In this document: piece after piece, positions 23,164 to 30,253 of the stretch | Layout: each line of letters starts with the position of its first letter | Numbering within the stretch: position 1 is the first letter of the stretch | Origin: UBA5972 sp002430125 | GTDB taxonomy: Bacteria > Pseudomonadota > Alphaproteobacteria > Rhodobacterales > Rhodobacteraceae | NCBI GenBank assembly: GCA_937892915.1 | Contig: CALBIC010000041.1 | Location: forward strand, 1 to 32,972 | DNA length: 32,972 nt | Direction of reading: 5' to 3' | Notes under the pieces: generated by a model | The model's input: only the letters and a program-made list of their open reading frames with translations | Told to the model about the DNA's origin: nothing | Database searches by the model: none | Translations under genes and position numbers: made by a program

Positions 23164-25037
23164 CACTCCTCGCGGGCGCGCTCAAGCCGTTCTAATGCCA
23201 GTATCCACAATTCTTCGGCTTTTTCCAATCCCGCCATCACCTCGACACGCTTGCGCTGCAACGTGTCCAACATTGCAGTCCCGCTGGCAACATATAGGGC
23301 CGGATCGACCAAACGTTCATCCAGTTTCGTTCGCATCTCTTCTAATTTAGCGATGCGCCCCTCACATTTCGAGACCTCGGCCTGTAACGGTGCTGTGACT
23401 TTGCGAACTTCGGGTTTGGATTTCTGCGGTTTTGCGCGCCCACGGGCATCGCCTGAAGCAACCGCGCCACCGGTGCCGCGTTCTGACAGCAACAGCTTGC
23501 GGTAAGCCTCCATATCTTCATGGTAGACCGAGACTTTACCATCCTTGACCAACCACAGGCGATCCGCAGTCAGTGACACCAGATGTGGATCGTGGCTGAC
23601 CAGAATGATTGCACCGGAATAATCGTTCAACGCCTGCACCAAAGCTTCGCGGCTTTGGATATCAAGGTGGTTTGTCGGCTCATCCAATATCAGGATATGT
23701 GGCGCATCAAGCGTGCAAATCAGCATCGACAGACGGGACTTTTGCCCGCCTGACAGACGACCAACTTCGGTATCGGCCTGATCGGCACCCAGACCGCCCG
23801 CTGCAAGACGCGCTCGAATTTTACCCGGTGTTTCAAGTGGGCGCAGTCGTCGCAAATGTTGAATCGGGGTTTCGTCGAGATACAATTCGTCAACCTGATG
23901 CTGAGCAAAATATCCGATTCTAAGTTTGGAGCTGGCGTGTAAGGACCCGTTAAGAGGTTTAAGTCTGCCTGCCAACAGCTTGGAAAGGGTGGATTTTCCT
24001 TGACCATTCGCCCCCAACAGGGCGATACGGTCGTCCTGATCAATCCGCAAGTTCAGGCCCGACAAAACCGCCTTGCCATCATATCCGACAGCCACGTCAT
24101 CCAGTTTGACAATCGGCGGCGCCAATTCTTCGGGGGACGGAAAATTAAAGCCGATGGTCACGCCGTTTTCGATCACATCAATCGGGCTCATGCGTTCGAT
24201 CATTTTCAAGCGGCTTTGCGCCTGCTTGGCCTTGCTGGCAGTATAGCGGAACCGGTCGACGAAAGTTTGCAGATGCGCTTTGCGGACCTCCTGCTTCTTT
24301 TTCTCAGCCTCGGCCTGCATTTGTTTTTCACGCCGCAGTCGGTCGAACTGGTCATAGCCACCCGACCAAAGCGTCAGTTTGCGGTGTTCCAAATGCAGAA
24401 TCGCGTTGACTGAGCGGTTCAGCAACTCGCGGTCGTGGCTGATTACCACAACTGTATGCGGATATTTCGCCAGATAGGATTCAAGCCAAATCGTGCCTTC
24501 CAGATCCAGATAGTTGGTTGGTTCGTCGAGCAGCAGGATTTCCGGCTGGGAAAACAACACGCCCGCCAAAGCCACGCGCATCCGCCATCCACCTGAAAAG
24601 TCTGCGCAGGCGCGGGCTTGGGCCGCCTCGTCAAAGCCAAGGCCGGACAGGATCATCGCGGCCCGGGCTTCAGCGGAATAGGCGTCAATATCATGCAAAC
24701 GCGTGTGAATATCGCCGATCCGCAAGGGGTCAGTTGCCGTTTCAGCCTCGGCCAGCAGTTCGGTGCGCTCGGTGTCAGCGGCCAAAACTGTCTCTAGAAG
24801 CGAATCGTTTGAAGCTGGCGCTTCTTGCGCCACGCCACCGATCCGCGACCCTTTAGGGATCGAAATTTCGCCGCCTTCCAGCACGTGCTCGCCGGTTATG
24901 ATCTTGAACAAAGTGGTTTTGCCGGTGCCGTTACGCCCGACGAAACCAACCTTGTGGCCGGTTGGAATGGTTGCCGAGGCCCCGGAAAACAGTGGGCGGC
25001 CTTCGATTGAAAAGCTGATATCTTTGATCTTTAACAT
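23163..25037 (-). CDS. ABC-F family ATP-binding protein
   Basis: ABC-F proteins are soluble twin ATPases that act on ribosomes, easing stalled translation, or give antibiotic protection. From the ATG at 25037 the product has 624 residues. Both cassettes are complete: Walker A GRNGTGKTT and GANGQGKST, signatures FSGGWRMRVAL and LSGGQKSRLSM, and Walker B LLLDEPTNYLD and LILDEPTNHLD. The interdomain linker (about 230-310) is charged and helical (the P-site tRNA interaction motif region), and a C-terminal coiled coil (about 540-620) follows. There are no membrane segments, so it is not a transporter. It resembles the YheS/Uup side of the family; I do not assign a symbol. The frame extends to 25073, but the family begins at MLKIKDISFSIEG. 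Confidence 0.93.
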   Translation of the reverse strand: MLKIKDISFSIEGRPLFSGASATIPTGHKVGFVGRNGTGKTTLFKIITGEHVLEGGEISIPKGSRIGGVAQEAPASNDSLLETVLAADTERTELLAEAETATDPLRIGDIHTRLHDIDAYSAEARAAMILSGLGFDEAAQARACADFSGGWRMRVALAGVLFSQPEILLLDEPTNYLDLEGTIWLESYLAKYPHTVVVISHDRELLNRSVNAILHLEHRKLTLWSGGYDQFDRLRREKQMQAEAEKKKQEVRKAHLQTFVDRFRYTASKAKQAQSRLKMIERMSPIDVIENGVTIGFNFPSPEELAPPIVKLDDVAVGYDGKAVLSGLNLRIDQDDRIALLGANGQGKSTLSKLLAGRLKPLNGSLHASSKLRIGYFAQHQVDELYLDETPIQHLRRLRPLETPGKIRARLAAGGLGADQADTEVGRLSGGQKSRLSMLICTLDAPHILILDEPTNHLDIQSREALVQALNDYSGAIILVSHDPHLVSLTADRLWLVKDGKVSVYHEDMEAYRKLLLSERGTGGAVASGDARGRAKPQKSKPEVRKVTAPLQAEVSKCEGRIAKLEEMRTKLDERLVDPALYVASGTAMLDTLQRKRVEVMAGLEKAEELWILALERLERAREE

Positions 25038-25081
25038 GGCGGGCTTTTGTTCACATCCCCCAAGCCATGTCAATCGCAGGG

Positions 25082-25104
25082 GCCGCGGTTAAATCGCGGC
25101 TTTT
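25082..25104 (+). promoter_or_regulatory. Hairpin with short T-run ahead of ndk
   Basis: A perfect 6-bp inverted repeat (GCCGCG at 25082-25087, CGCGGC at 25095-25100, loop GTTAAAT) is followed by TTTT. It lies in the 147 bases between the divergent ABC-F and ndk starts, 80 bases before ndk, so it does not end any gene seen here. It could be an attenuator in the ndk leader or a binding palindrome. A related sequence, ACCGCGATTTTAAA, occurs at about 25131. The role is inferred from structure only. Confidence 0.4.
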
Positions 25105-25184
25105 CAACCCAATCAGGGCATGTTACGTCGACCGCGATTTTAAACACGGGCATTAGGGCCCATTACATCTGAAGGGATGACCTC

Positions 25185-25607
25185 ATGGCGATCCAACGCA
25201 CGTTCTCGATCATTAAACCCGACGCCACCAAGCGCAACCTGACCGGCGCGATCGTCGCCAAGTTTGAAGCAGCTGGCTTGCGGGTCGTTGCCTCAAAGCG
25301 CCTCCATCTGACCAAAGCCCAAGCGGGTGTGTTTTATGGCGTGCATGCCGCGCGGCCGTTTTATGATGAATTGTGCACCTATATGGCGTCTGAGCCAATT
25401 GTTGCACAGGTTCTGGAAGGTGAAGACGCCATTGCCAAGAACCGTGAAGTTATGGGCGCAACTGACCCAGCCGAGGCAGCACCCGGTACGATCCGTGCCG
25501 AGTTTGCCTTGTCAAAGGGCGAAAATTCGGTTCACGGATCGGATGCGCCGGAAACTGCGGCTGAAGAAATCGCCTATTTCTTCTCGGGTCTTGAACTGGT
25601 TGGCTGA
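25185..25607 (+). CDS. ndk: Nucleoside diphosphate kinase
   Basis: Ndk transfers the terminal phosphate between nucleoside triphosphates and diphosphates through a phospho-His. The 140-residue protein starts with QRTFSIIKPDATKRNLTGAI and has the active-site His117 in NSVHGSDAPETA, plus GATDPAEAAPGTIRAEFA, all invariant in the family. Length is exactly normal. GAAGGGA stands nine bases before the ATG. It is followed by a strong intrinsic terminator, so it is probably transcribed alone. With PurM and PurN nearby it supplies nucleotides, but on a different transcript. Confidence 0.98.
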   Translation: MAIQRTFSIIKPDATKRNLTGAIVAKFEAAGLRVVASKRLHLTKAQAGVFYGVHAARPFYDELCTYMASEPIVAQVLEGEDAIAKNREVMGATDPAEAAPGTIRAEFALSKGENSVHGSDAPETAAEEIAYFFSGLELVG

Positions 25608-25632
25608 ATTTCGCTGCTGGTAAAAAAATTGG

Positions 25633-25664
25633 ACGCGTCGTCATAATGACGGCGCGTTTTTTTT
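25633..25664 (+). terminator. Intrinsic terminator of ndk
   Basis: An 11-bp stem (25633-25643 with 25647-25657, one G-T pair, loop TAA) is followed by an unbroken run of eight T ending at 25664. It starts 26 bases after the ndk stop and is the clearest terminator of the window. Because A-rich sequence also precedes the stem, it might work weakly in the other direction. Confidence 0.9.
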
Positions 25665-25707
25665 CGTGTAAAAGAACAAAAACCAAAAAAAACGGGAGAA
25701 GACCACA

Positions 25708-27405
25708 ATGACAAGACCTTGGGAAAAATTTTATTCCGAAGCAGCGAAAGATTTCGATCTGGCCGATATGCCAAGCCATACGTTGGTTGATCTGATCAAC
25801 AAGGCTGGGGCAAAGTTTACGAACCGACCCGCTCTGACCACGATCTTGCCAAATGGCGCCACCGGTACGGTGAGTTATTCGGAACTCTTACAACACGCGA
25901 ACCACTTTGCGGCATACTTGCGGGACGTCGTGAAATTGTCTGCGGGCGACACGGTTGCGGTGATGACGCCGAACTGCATTGATTTCGCGATTGCCTGCAT
26001 GGGAGTTGCCAAGGCTGGGTGCGTCGCCACCAATGTGAACCCGCTTTACACGGTGCCCGAACTTGAACACCAATTGACCGACAGCAAGGCAAAAGTTTTG
26101 GTGATTATCGATCTGTTTGGTGACAAGGTTGACGCAGTTATCGCACAAACCGGTGTGAAACAGGTTGTTACGCTGTCTCTGCTTGATTTTTTCCCACCTG
26201 CCAAAAAAGCGTTGATCGGGTTCGTCATGAAGCGGGTGAAAAAAGTCATCCCATCAATAAAAACGCCACATATCACGATGGTAGCAGCCTTGGCCAAAGG
26301 CAAGAAGGCCGCGCAGGGCATTGATATTGCTTCTTATTCTTCGCATGTTCAGCCGACGGATACGGCGATTTATCAGTATACCAGTGGCACAACTGGTCGC
26401 AGCAAGGGTGCGGAACTCAGCCATCAGGGGATTTTGGCGAATTCCTTTCAGGCCCGGTTGATGACGCAAAGTGTGATGGGCGGGAACGGCGAAACCACGT
26501 TGATCGCGCTGCCGCTTTATCACATTACGGCGTTTGCCCTGATCTTTCTGGCCGGTATTTCCGACGGTGGGCACGGCATTTTGGCCCCAAGTCCACGGCC
26601 GCCATCAAACCTGAAAGCTGCGTTCGAGAAATATACGATCACCTGGTTTACCGGCATTAACACGCTGTTTGCCGCGATGACGGTCGAGCCTTGGTTTGAC
26701 AAAAAACTGTTTGAAAATCTGCGGTTTTGCGGGTCTGGCGGGGCTGCGCAACAAACCGGTGTAGCCGTTCGGTGGAATGAGTTAACCGGAATCAGTATCA
26801 ATCAAGGGTACGGAATGACCGAATGTTGCGGTGTGATTACGCTGAACCCTGTTGCCGATAACCGCCTTGGAACTGTCGGAATTCCGGTTCCCGGAATGGA
26901 CTTGAGAATCGTCGATGACAACGGCGTGGATGTGCCACTTGGAACCCCCGGCGAAGTTATATTCAAGGGGCCGACGATCATGAAAGGCTATCTTGGCAGG
27001 CCGGATGCCACAGCCGAATCAATCAAGGATGGCTGGCTTTATTCCGGTGACATCGGGGTGATAGATGAAGATGGGTTCGTTGAAATTGTCGATCGCAAGA
27101 AAGACATGATCTTGGTTTCTGGCTTTAACGTGTCACCCAATGAAATCGAGGATGCGATTTCGATGTTGCCGGGGGTTGTGCAGGTCGGGGTCATCGGAGT
27201 TGCCGATGAAAAGTCAGGCGAAGTGCCGGTCGCGTTTGTGGTTACCAAAGACCCGGCGCTTAGCGCGGATGTTGTGATAGAACATTGTCGTAAGTCTTTG
27301 ACCAAGTACAAAATCCCCAAGAAGGTCGTGTTTGTTGATGATGTGCCGGTGACACTGTCCGGCAAAGTTTTGCGCCGCCAGCTCAGGGACGAATATTTAG
27401 CCTAG
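25708..27405 (+). CDS. Long-chain acyl-CoA ligase-like AMP-forming enzyme
   Basis: The enzyme belongs to the ANL superfamily, activating a carboxylic acid to acyl-AMP and then acyl-CoA. The 565-residue product has the AMP-binding P-loop YTSGTTGRSKG at residues 224-234, the GYGMTECCG motif, the hinge and Asp motifs YSGDIGVIDEDGFVEIVDRK, and the catalytic Lys near the end in LSGKVLRRQ. Length and the NVNPLYTVPELEHQLTDS segment fit fatty-acyl-CoA ligases of the FadD type, but the chain length accepted cannot be told by eye. GGGAGAAG lies eight bases before the ATG. The last four bases overlap the end of the convergent TfoX-like gene. No beta-oxidation genes adjoin it. Confidence 0.9.
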   Translation: MTRPWEKFYSEAAKDFDLADMPSHTLVDLINKAGAKFTNRPALTTILPNGATGTVSYSELLQHANHFAAYLRDVVKLSAGDTVAVMTPNCIDFAIACMGVAKAGCVATNVNPLYTVPELEHQLTDSKAKVLVIIDLFGDKVDAVIAQTGVKQVVTLSLLDFFPPAKKALIGFVMKRVKKVIPSIKTPHITMVAALAKGKKAAQGIDIASYSSHVQPTDTAIYQYTSGTTGRSKGAELSHQGILANSFQARLMTQSVMGGNGETTLIALPLYHITAFALIFLAGISDGGHGILAPSPRPPSNLKAAFEKYTITWFTGINTLFAAMTVEPWFDKKLFENLRFCGSGGAAQQTGVAVRWNELTGISINQGYGMTECCGVITLNPVADNRLGTVGIPVPGMDLRIVDDNGVDVPLGTPGEVIFKGPTIMKGYLGRPDATAESIKDGWLYSGDIGVIDEDGFVEIVDRKKDMILVSGFNVSPNEIEDAISMLPGVVQVGVIGVADEKSGEVPVAFVVTKDPALSADVVIEHCRKSLTKYKIPKKVVFVDDVPVTLSGKVLRRQLRDEYLA

Positions 27406-27737
27406 CGACGTTTTATCACGCCGATCGCGTTCAGGGCTGTCTCAAGCTCTGAACGCCCTTTGTCGTGGTCAGTAAGACTGGCTTTTATTGCATCGAACTT
27501 TTGGCGAAGTTCAATTTTCTCTTTCCCTTGGCAGTCATTCCAAGGGCGACCCTGTACCCCCATGACCATCGCGTAGTAGCCGATGAAGTGAGGCCTTGTG
27601 CCTGCTGCCAGGACCCGCCTGTATGCCTCGTCAGGGCCAAGTGCGCGCAACTCATCAGCACTGTGAATACCAGCGCGCGCATATTCACGATCTGACGCGG
27701 GGCCTAGATTTCTTATCGACGATACCGGATCGATCAT
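27402..27737 (-). CDS. TfoX C-terminal domain-like protein
   Basis: The 111-residue product matches the C-terminal domain of TfoX/Sxy, a helix-hairpin-helix-like fold: ISSIRNLGP-type opening (here VSSIRNLGPASDREYARAGI), SADELRALGPDEAYRRVLAAG and PHFIGYYAMVMGVQGRPWND. The N-terminal TfoX domain linked to competence regulation is absent, so a role in competence should not be assumed. Its ATG overlaps the purN stop by 4 bases, making it the third gene of purM-purN. Its stop overlaps the convergent ligase gene. Stand-alone copies of this domain are common and uncharacterised. Confidence 0.85.
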   Translation of the reverse strand: MIDPVSSIRNLGPASDREYARAGIHSADELRALGPDEAYRRVLAAGTRPHFIGYYAMVMGVQGRPWNDCQGKEKIELRQKFDAIKASLTDHDKGRSELETALNAIGVIKRR

Positions 27738-28330
27738 TGCAGAAAAATTGGTTCGCGCTGGCCGCTGGCAAATCGACGCAGGACCATGGGATAAAGCGCG
27801 TGTTCCAGTTTCAGCACGCGCGCAGCAAGCGAGTCTGGGGTGTCGTCGCGTAGAATTTTCAACCGCGCCTGGCCTAAAATCGGTCCATCATCCAGCGCGC
27901 CTGTTGCCTCGTGAACCGTGCAGCCATGTTCGGCATCGCCAGCGTCAAGTGCGCGTTCATGGGTGTTCAGGCCGCGATACTTTGGCAGCAGCGACGGGTG
28001 GATGTTCAAAATACGACCCTGCCATTTGTCCATGAATGCAGGGGTCAGAATGCGCATGAAACCAGCCAGACAGATGATGTCTGGATTGGCGTCTTCAAGC
28101 ATCTTATTCAGATCTATTTCAAATGCAGCACGATCACCCTTGAACGGACGGTGATCGGCCACGGCAGTCGGCACATGACGTTCCGCCGCTTTGACCAAGC
28201 CGCCGGCGTCGTGATTATTTGACAGAACCAGGCATGGCCGGGCAGGGTGATCGGCGGTCATGCTGTCAAGCAAGGCAACCATGTTCGAGCCGCCACCAGA
28301 CACCAGAATGGCGACGCGCTTGGGGTTCAC
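27734..28330 (-). CDS. purN: Phosphoribosylglycinamide formyltransferase PurN
   Basis: PurN adds the formyl group of 10-formyl-THF to GAR in purine synthesis. The 198-residue product has the phosphate-binding VSGGGSNMVALLD near residue 10, the catalytic Asn and His in ILNIHPSLLPKYRG near residue 106, and the catalytic Asp in HEATGALDDGPILG. Translation begins at a GTG (28330) inside the purM stop (GTGA, 4-base overlap). No ATG lies near enough upstream to include the N-terminal strand. Coupled to purM before it and to the TfoX-like gene after it. Confidence 0.97.
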   Translation of the reverse strand: MNPKRVAILVSGGGSNMVALLDSMTADHPARPCLVLSNNHDAGGLVKAAERHVPTAVADHRPFKGDRAAFEIDLNKMLEDANPDIICLAGFMRILTPAFMDKWQGRILNIHPSLLPKYRGLNTHERALDAGDAEHGCTVHEATGALDDGPILGQARLKILRDDTPDSLAARVLKLEHALYPMVLRRFASGQREPIFLQ

Positions 28331-29370
28331 AAAAGCGATCCCTTATAGGTGACGCCCTCGCTTTTCGTAATTTGGCCAATGACAAAAACGGTTTCACCTT
28401 GTGCACGCAATAAATCAGCCAAGGCATCAGCTTTATCTGGTTCAACCACGGCAATCATCCCAATTCCGGAATTGAAGGTTTTCAGCAGTTCCGATTGCGC
28501 GATGCCACCTTGCGCTGCAAGCCATTGAAACACCGGCGGCAAAGGCCAGGCATCAAGATCAATGACCGCGCCCAAATCTTTGGGCAGAACCCGCGGCAGG
28601 TTTTCCGTCAATCCGCCACCGGTTATATGCGCCAAAGCGTTCAACCCGCCTGCGCGGTAAGCTGCCAAAGCTTGTTTTACATAAAGTCGTGTCGGAGCCA
28701 GCAAAGCAGCCCCCAAAGTACCGTCGCCAAACGGGCAGGGCGCGTCCCAGCCAAGGCCGGATCTCTCGACGATCTTACGCACCAGGGAATAGCCGTTGGA
28801 ATGAACGCCGTTGCTTGCCAGACCCAGCAGAACATTCCCTTCGGCTACATTTGCAGGCAGGCTTGCGCCACGTTCCATCGCACCAACCGCGAATCCGGCA
28901 AGATCAAAATCGCCACCGTGATACATCCCTGGCATTTCAGCGGTTTCACCGCCGATTAACGCGGTTCCCGACAGTTTGCATCCCAGTGCAATGCCGTCGA
29001 TCACCCGCGCCGCCTGATCAATCTCAAGCTTGCCAGTGGCAAAGTAATCAAGGAAGAACAATGGCTCGGCACCCTGACAGACCAAATCATTGACGCACAT
29101 TGCGACAAGATCGATGCCAACAGTATCCAGAAGTCCGGTGTCTATGGCGATCTTCAGTTTCGTGCCAACCCCATCGGTTGCCGCCACCAAAACCGGGTCA
29201 GAATATCCGGCGGCCTTCAGGTCAAACAACGCACCGAACCCGCCAAGCCCGTCCATCACACCGGGACGGTTGGTGGTCGCTGCGGCTGGTTTGATCCGTT
29301 CAACCAGCGCGTTGCCTGCATCAATGTCAACGCCAGCATCCGCGTAACTGAGGCCATCTTTAACGTTCAT
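28327..29370 (-). CDS. purM: Phosphoribosylformylglycinamidine cyclo-ligase PurM
   Basis: PurM closes the imidazole ring, turning FGAM and ATP into AIR. The 347-residue product opens with LSYADAGVDIDAGNALVERI and shows VLVAATDGVGTKLKIA near residue 60, CVNDLVCQGAEPLFFLDYFA, the ATP-site GGETAEMPGMY near residue 138 and HITGGGLTENLPRVLP near residue 240. The frame is open to 29481, but the ATG at 29370 has GAGGA nine bases upstream and gives the normal N-terminus. PurM and PurN act on neighbouring intermediates and are translated from one message. Confidence 0.97.
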   Translation of the reverse strand: MNVKDGLSYADAGVDIDAGNALVERIKPAAATTNRPGVMDGLGGFGALFDLKAAGYSDPVLVAATDGVGTKLKIAIDTGLLDTVGIDLVAMCVNDLVCQGAEPLFFLDYFATGKLEIDQAARVIDGIALGCKLSGTALIGGETAEMPGMYHGGDFDLAGFAVGAMERGASLPANVAEGNVLLGLASNGVHSNGYSLVRKIVERSGLGWDAPCPFGDGTLGAALLAPTRLYVKQALAAYRAGGLNALAHITGGGLTENLPRVLPKDLGAVIDLDAWPLPPVFQWLAAQGGIAQSELLKTFNSGIGMIAVVEPDKADALADLLRAQGETVFVIGQITKSEGVTYKGSLL

Positions 29371-29451
29371 CACTATGATCCTCGCGTTGGTGGAATTTGC
29401 GGTTCGTCTAAAGGAATTCACACGCCATGGAAAGCCGCGTTTCACCCACCC

Positions 29452-29480
29452 TTGACCAGTTGTCGCGCCGCAAGTAAGCA
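29452..29480 (+). promoter_or_regulatory. Candidate promoter of the CAT tRNA
   Basis: TTGACC (29452-29457) and TAAGCA (29475-29480) are 17 bases apart and end ten bases before the mature tRNA 5' end. The -35 box matches consensus at five of six positions; the -10 box is poor, which is common in alphaproteobacteria. Confidence 0.4.
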
Positions 29481-29490
29481 AGGGGCAGGC

Positions 29491-29567
29491 GGGCCTGTAG
29501 CTCAGTTGGTTAGAGCAGAGCGCTCATAACGCTTTGGTCGTAGGTTCGAGTCCTACCGGGCCTACCA
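29491..29567 (+). tRNA. tRNA with CAT anticodon, probably tRNA-Ile2 (lysidine-type)
   Basis: The 77-base sequence folds as a full cloverleaf: acceptor 29491-29497 with 29557-29563, D-arm GCTC/GAGC, anticodon stem GAGCG/CGCTT with loop CTCATAA, T-arm GTAGG/CCTAC with loop TTCGAGT, discriminator A and encoded CCA at 29565-29567. The anticodon is CAT. It could be elongator Met or Ile2. I favour Ile2 because C4-G69 and C5-G68, known recognition pairs for the lysidine synthetase TilS in E. coli, are present. The first acceptor pair is G1-T72, unusual. It is not the initiator, which needs an unpaired first position. Confidence 0.93.
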
Positions 29568-29599
29568 AAACGCCAATCCTGCAATTTGGGGAAACGCAC

Positions 29600-30253
29600 A
29601 TGGGCGAAATAACTTTTATCCGCCATGGTCAGGCTTCGTATGGCGCGGCTAATTATGACAAACTAAGCCCACTTGGGCATCAGCAGGCCGAATGGTTGGG
29701 GCATCATCTTAAGGTGAGCGGCCATAGGTTTGATCGCATAGTCTGTGGCACTCTACGACGTCACCGCGAAACGCTTGCGGGGATTCAGCAAAGCCTGAAC
29801 CATGAAACGGTGGCAGAAGATGCGCGTCTGAACGAAATGTCGTTTTTCGCGCTCGAACGCGCCTTTGAAGCCTATACCGGTGAACTTCTGCCCCTAGGCC
29901 AAGCGGCGGCGGCCCGCAATTTCAGTCGCGTGATGGCCGCTTGGGAGGCCGACGAGATTCCCGATGTCGACGAGCAGTACGGCGATTTCAGGTCACGTAT
30001 TCTGGCGGCGGTGGCAGATCACAGCCGCGAAGGTGAACATCTGCTGGTTGTCAGTTCCGGTGGGCCGGTCGGGGTGACCATACGCGAGGTTTTGGGGCTT
30101 GATTTGGCGGCGATGACCAACGTTATCTTGCGCACGTATAATGCGTCCTACAGCCGGTTTGCTATTTTGGATGGGCAGCGTCATCTGGTGCAATTCAACG
30201 GTGTCGCACATCTGGAAACCGCCGACCGCAGGCATGCGCTGACCTATCTTTAG
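29600..30253 (+). CDS. Histidine phosphatase family protein (SixA/phosphoglycerate-mutase-like)
   Basis: Histidine phosphatases remove phosphate through a phospho-His intermediate. The 217-residue product has the catalytic RHG at residues 8-10 (ITFIRHGQASYG), SPLGHQQAEWLGHHL near residue 25, VCGTLRRHRETLAGI, the acid/base Glu region in LNEMSFFALE, and the second catalytic His in LLVVSSGGPVGV, where the usual SHGG is replaced by SSGG. I start at the ATG 29600, since the frame further up runs through the tRNA. The substrate is unknown: sugar phosphate, cofactor or phospho-protein. It converges on the histidine kinase gene with a 4-base overlap. Confidence 0.88.
   Translation: MGEITFIRHGQASYGAANYDKLSPLGHQQAEWLGHHLKVSGHRFDRIVCGTLRRHRETLAGIQQSLNHETVAEDARLNEMSFFALERAFEAYTGELLPLGQAAAARNFSRVMAAWEADEIPDVDEQYGDFRSRILAAVADHSREGEHLLVVSSGGPVGVTIREVLGLDLAAMTNVILRTYNASYSRFAILDGQRHLVQFNGVAHLETADRRHALTYL

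Noticed and set aside
29534..29599. N-terminal extension of the histidine phosphatase
   Set aside because: The extension reads through the 3' half of the CAT tRNA, and the family begins at the RHG strand shortly after the ATG at 29600.
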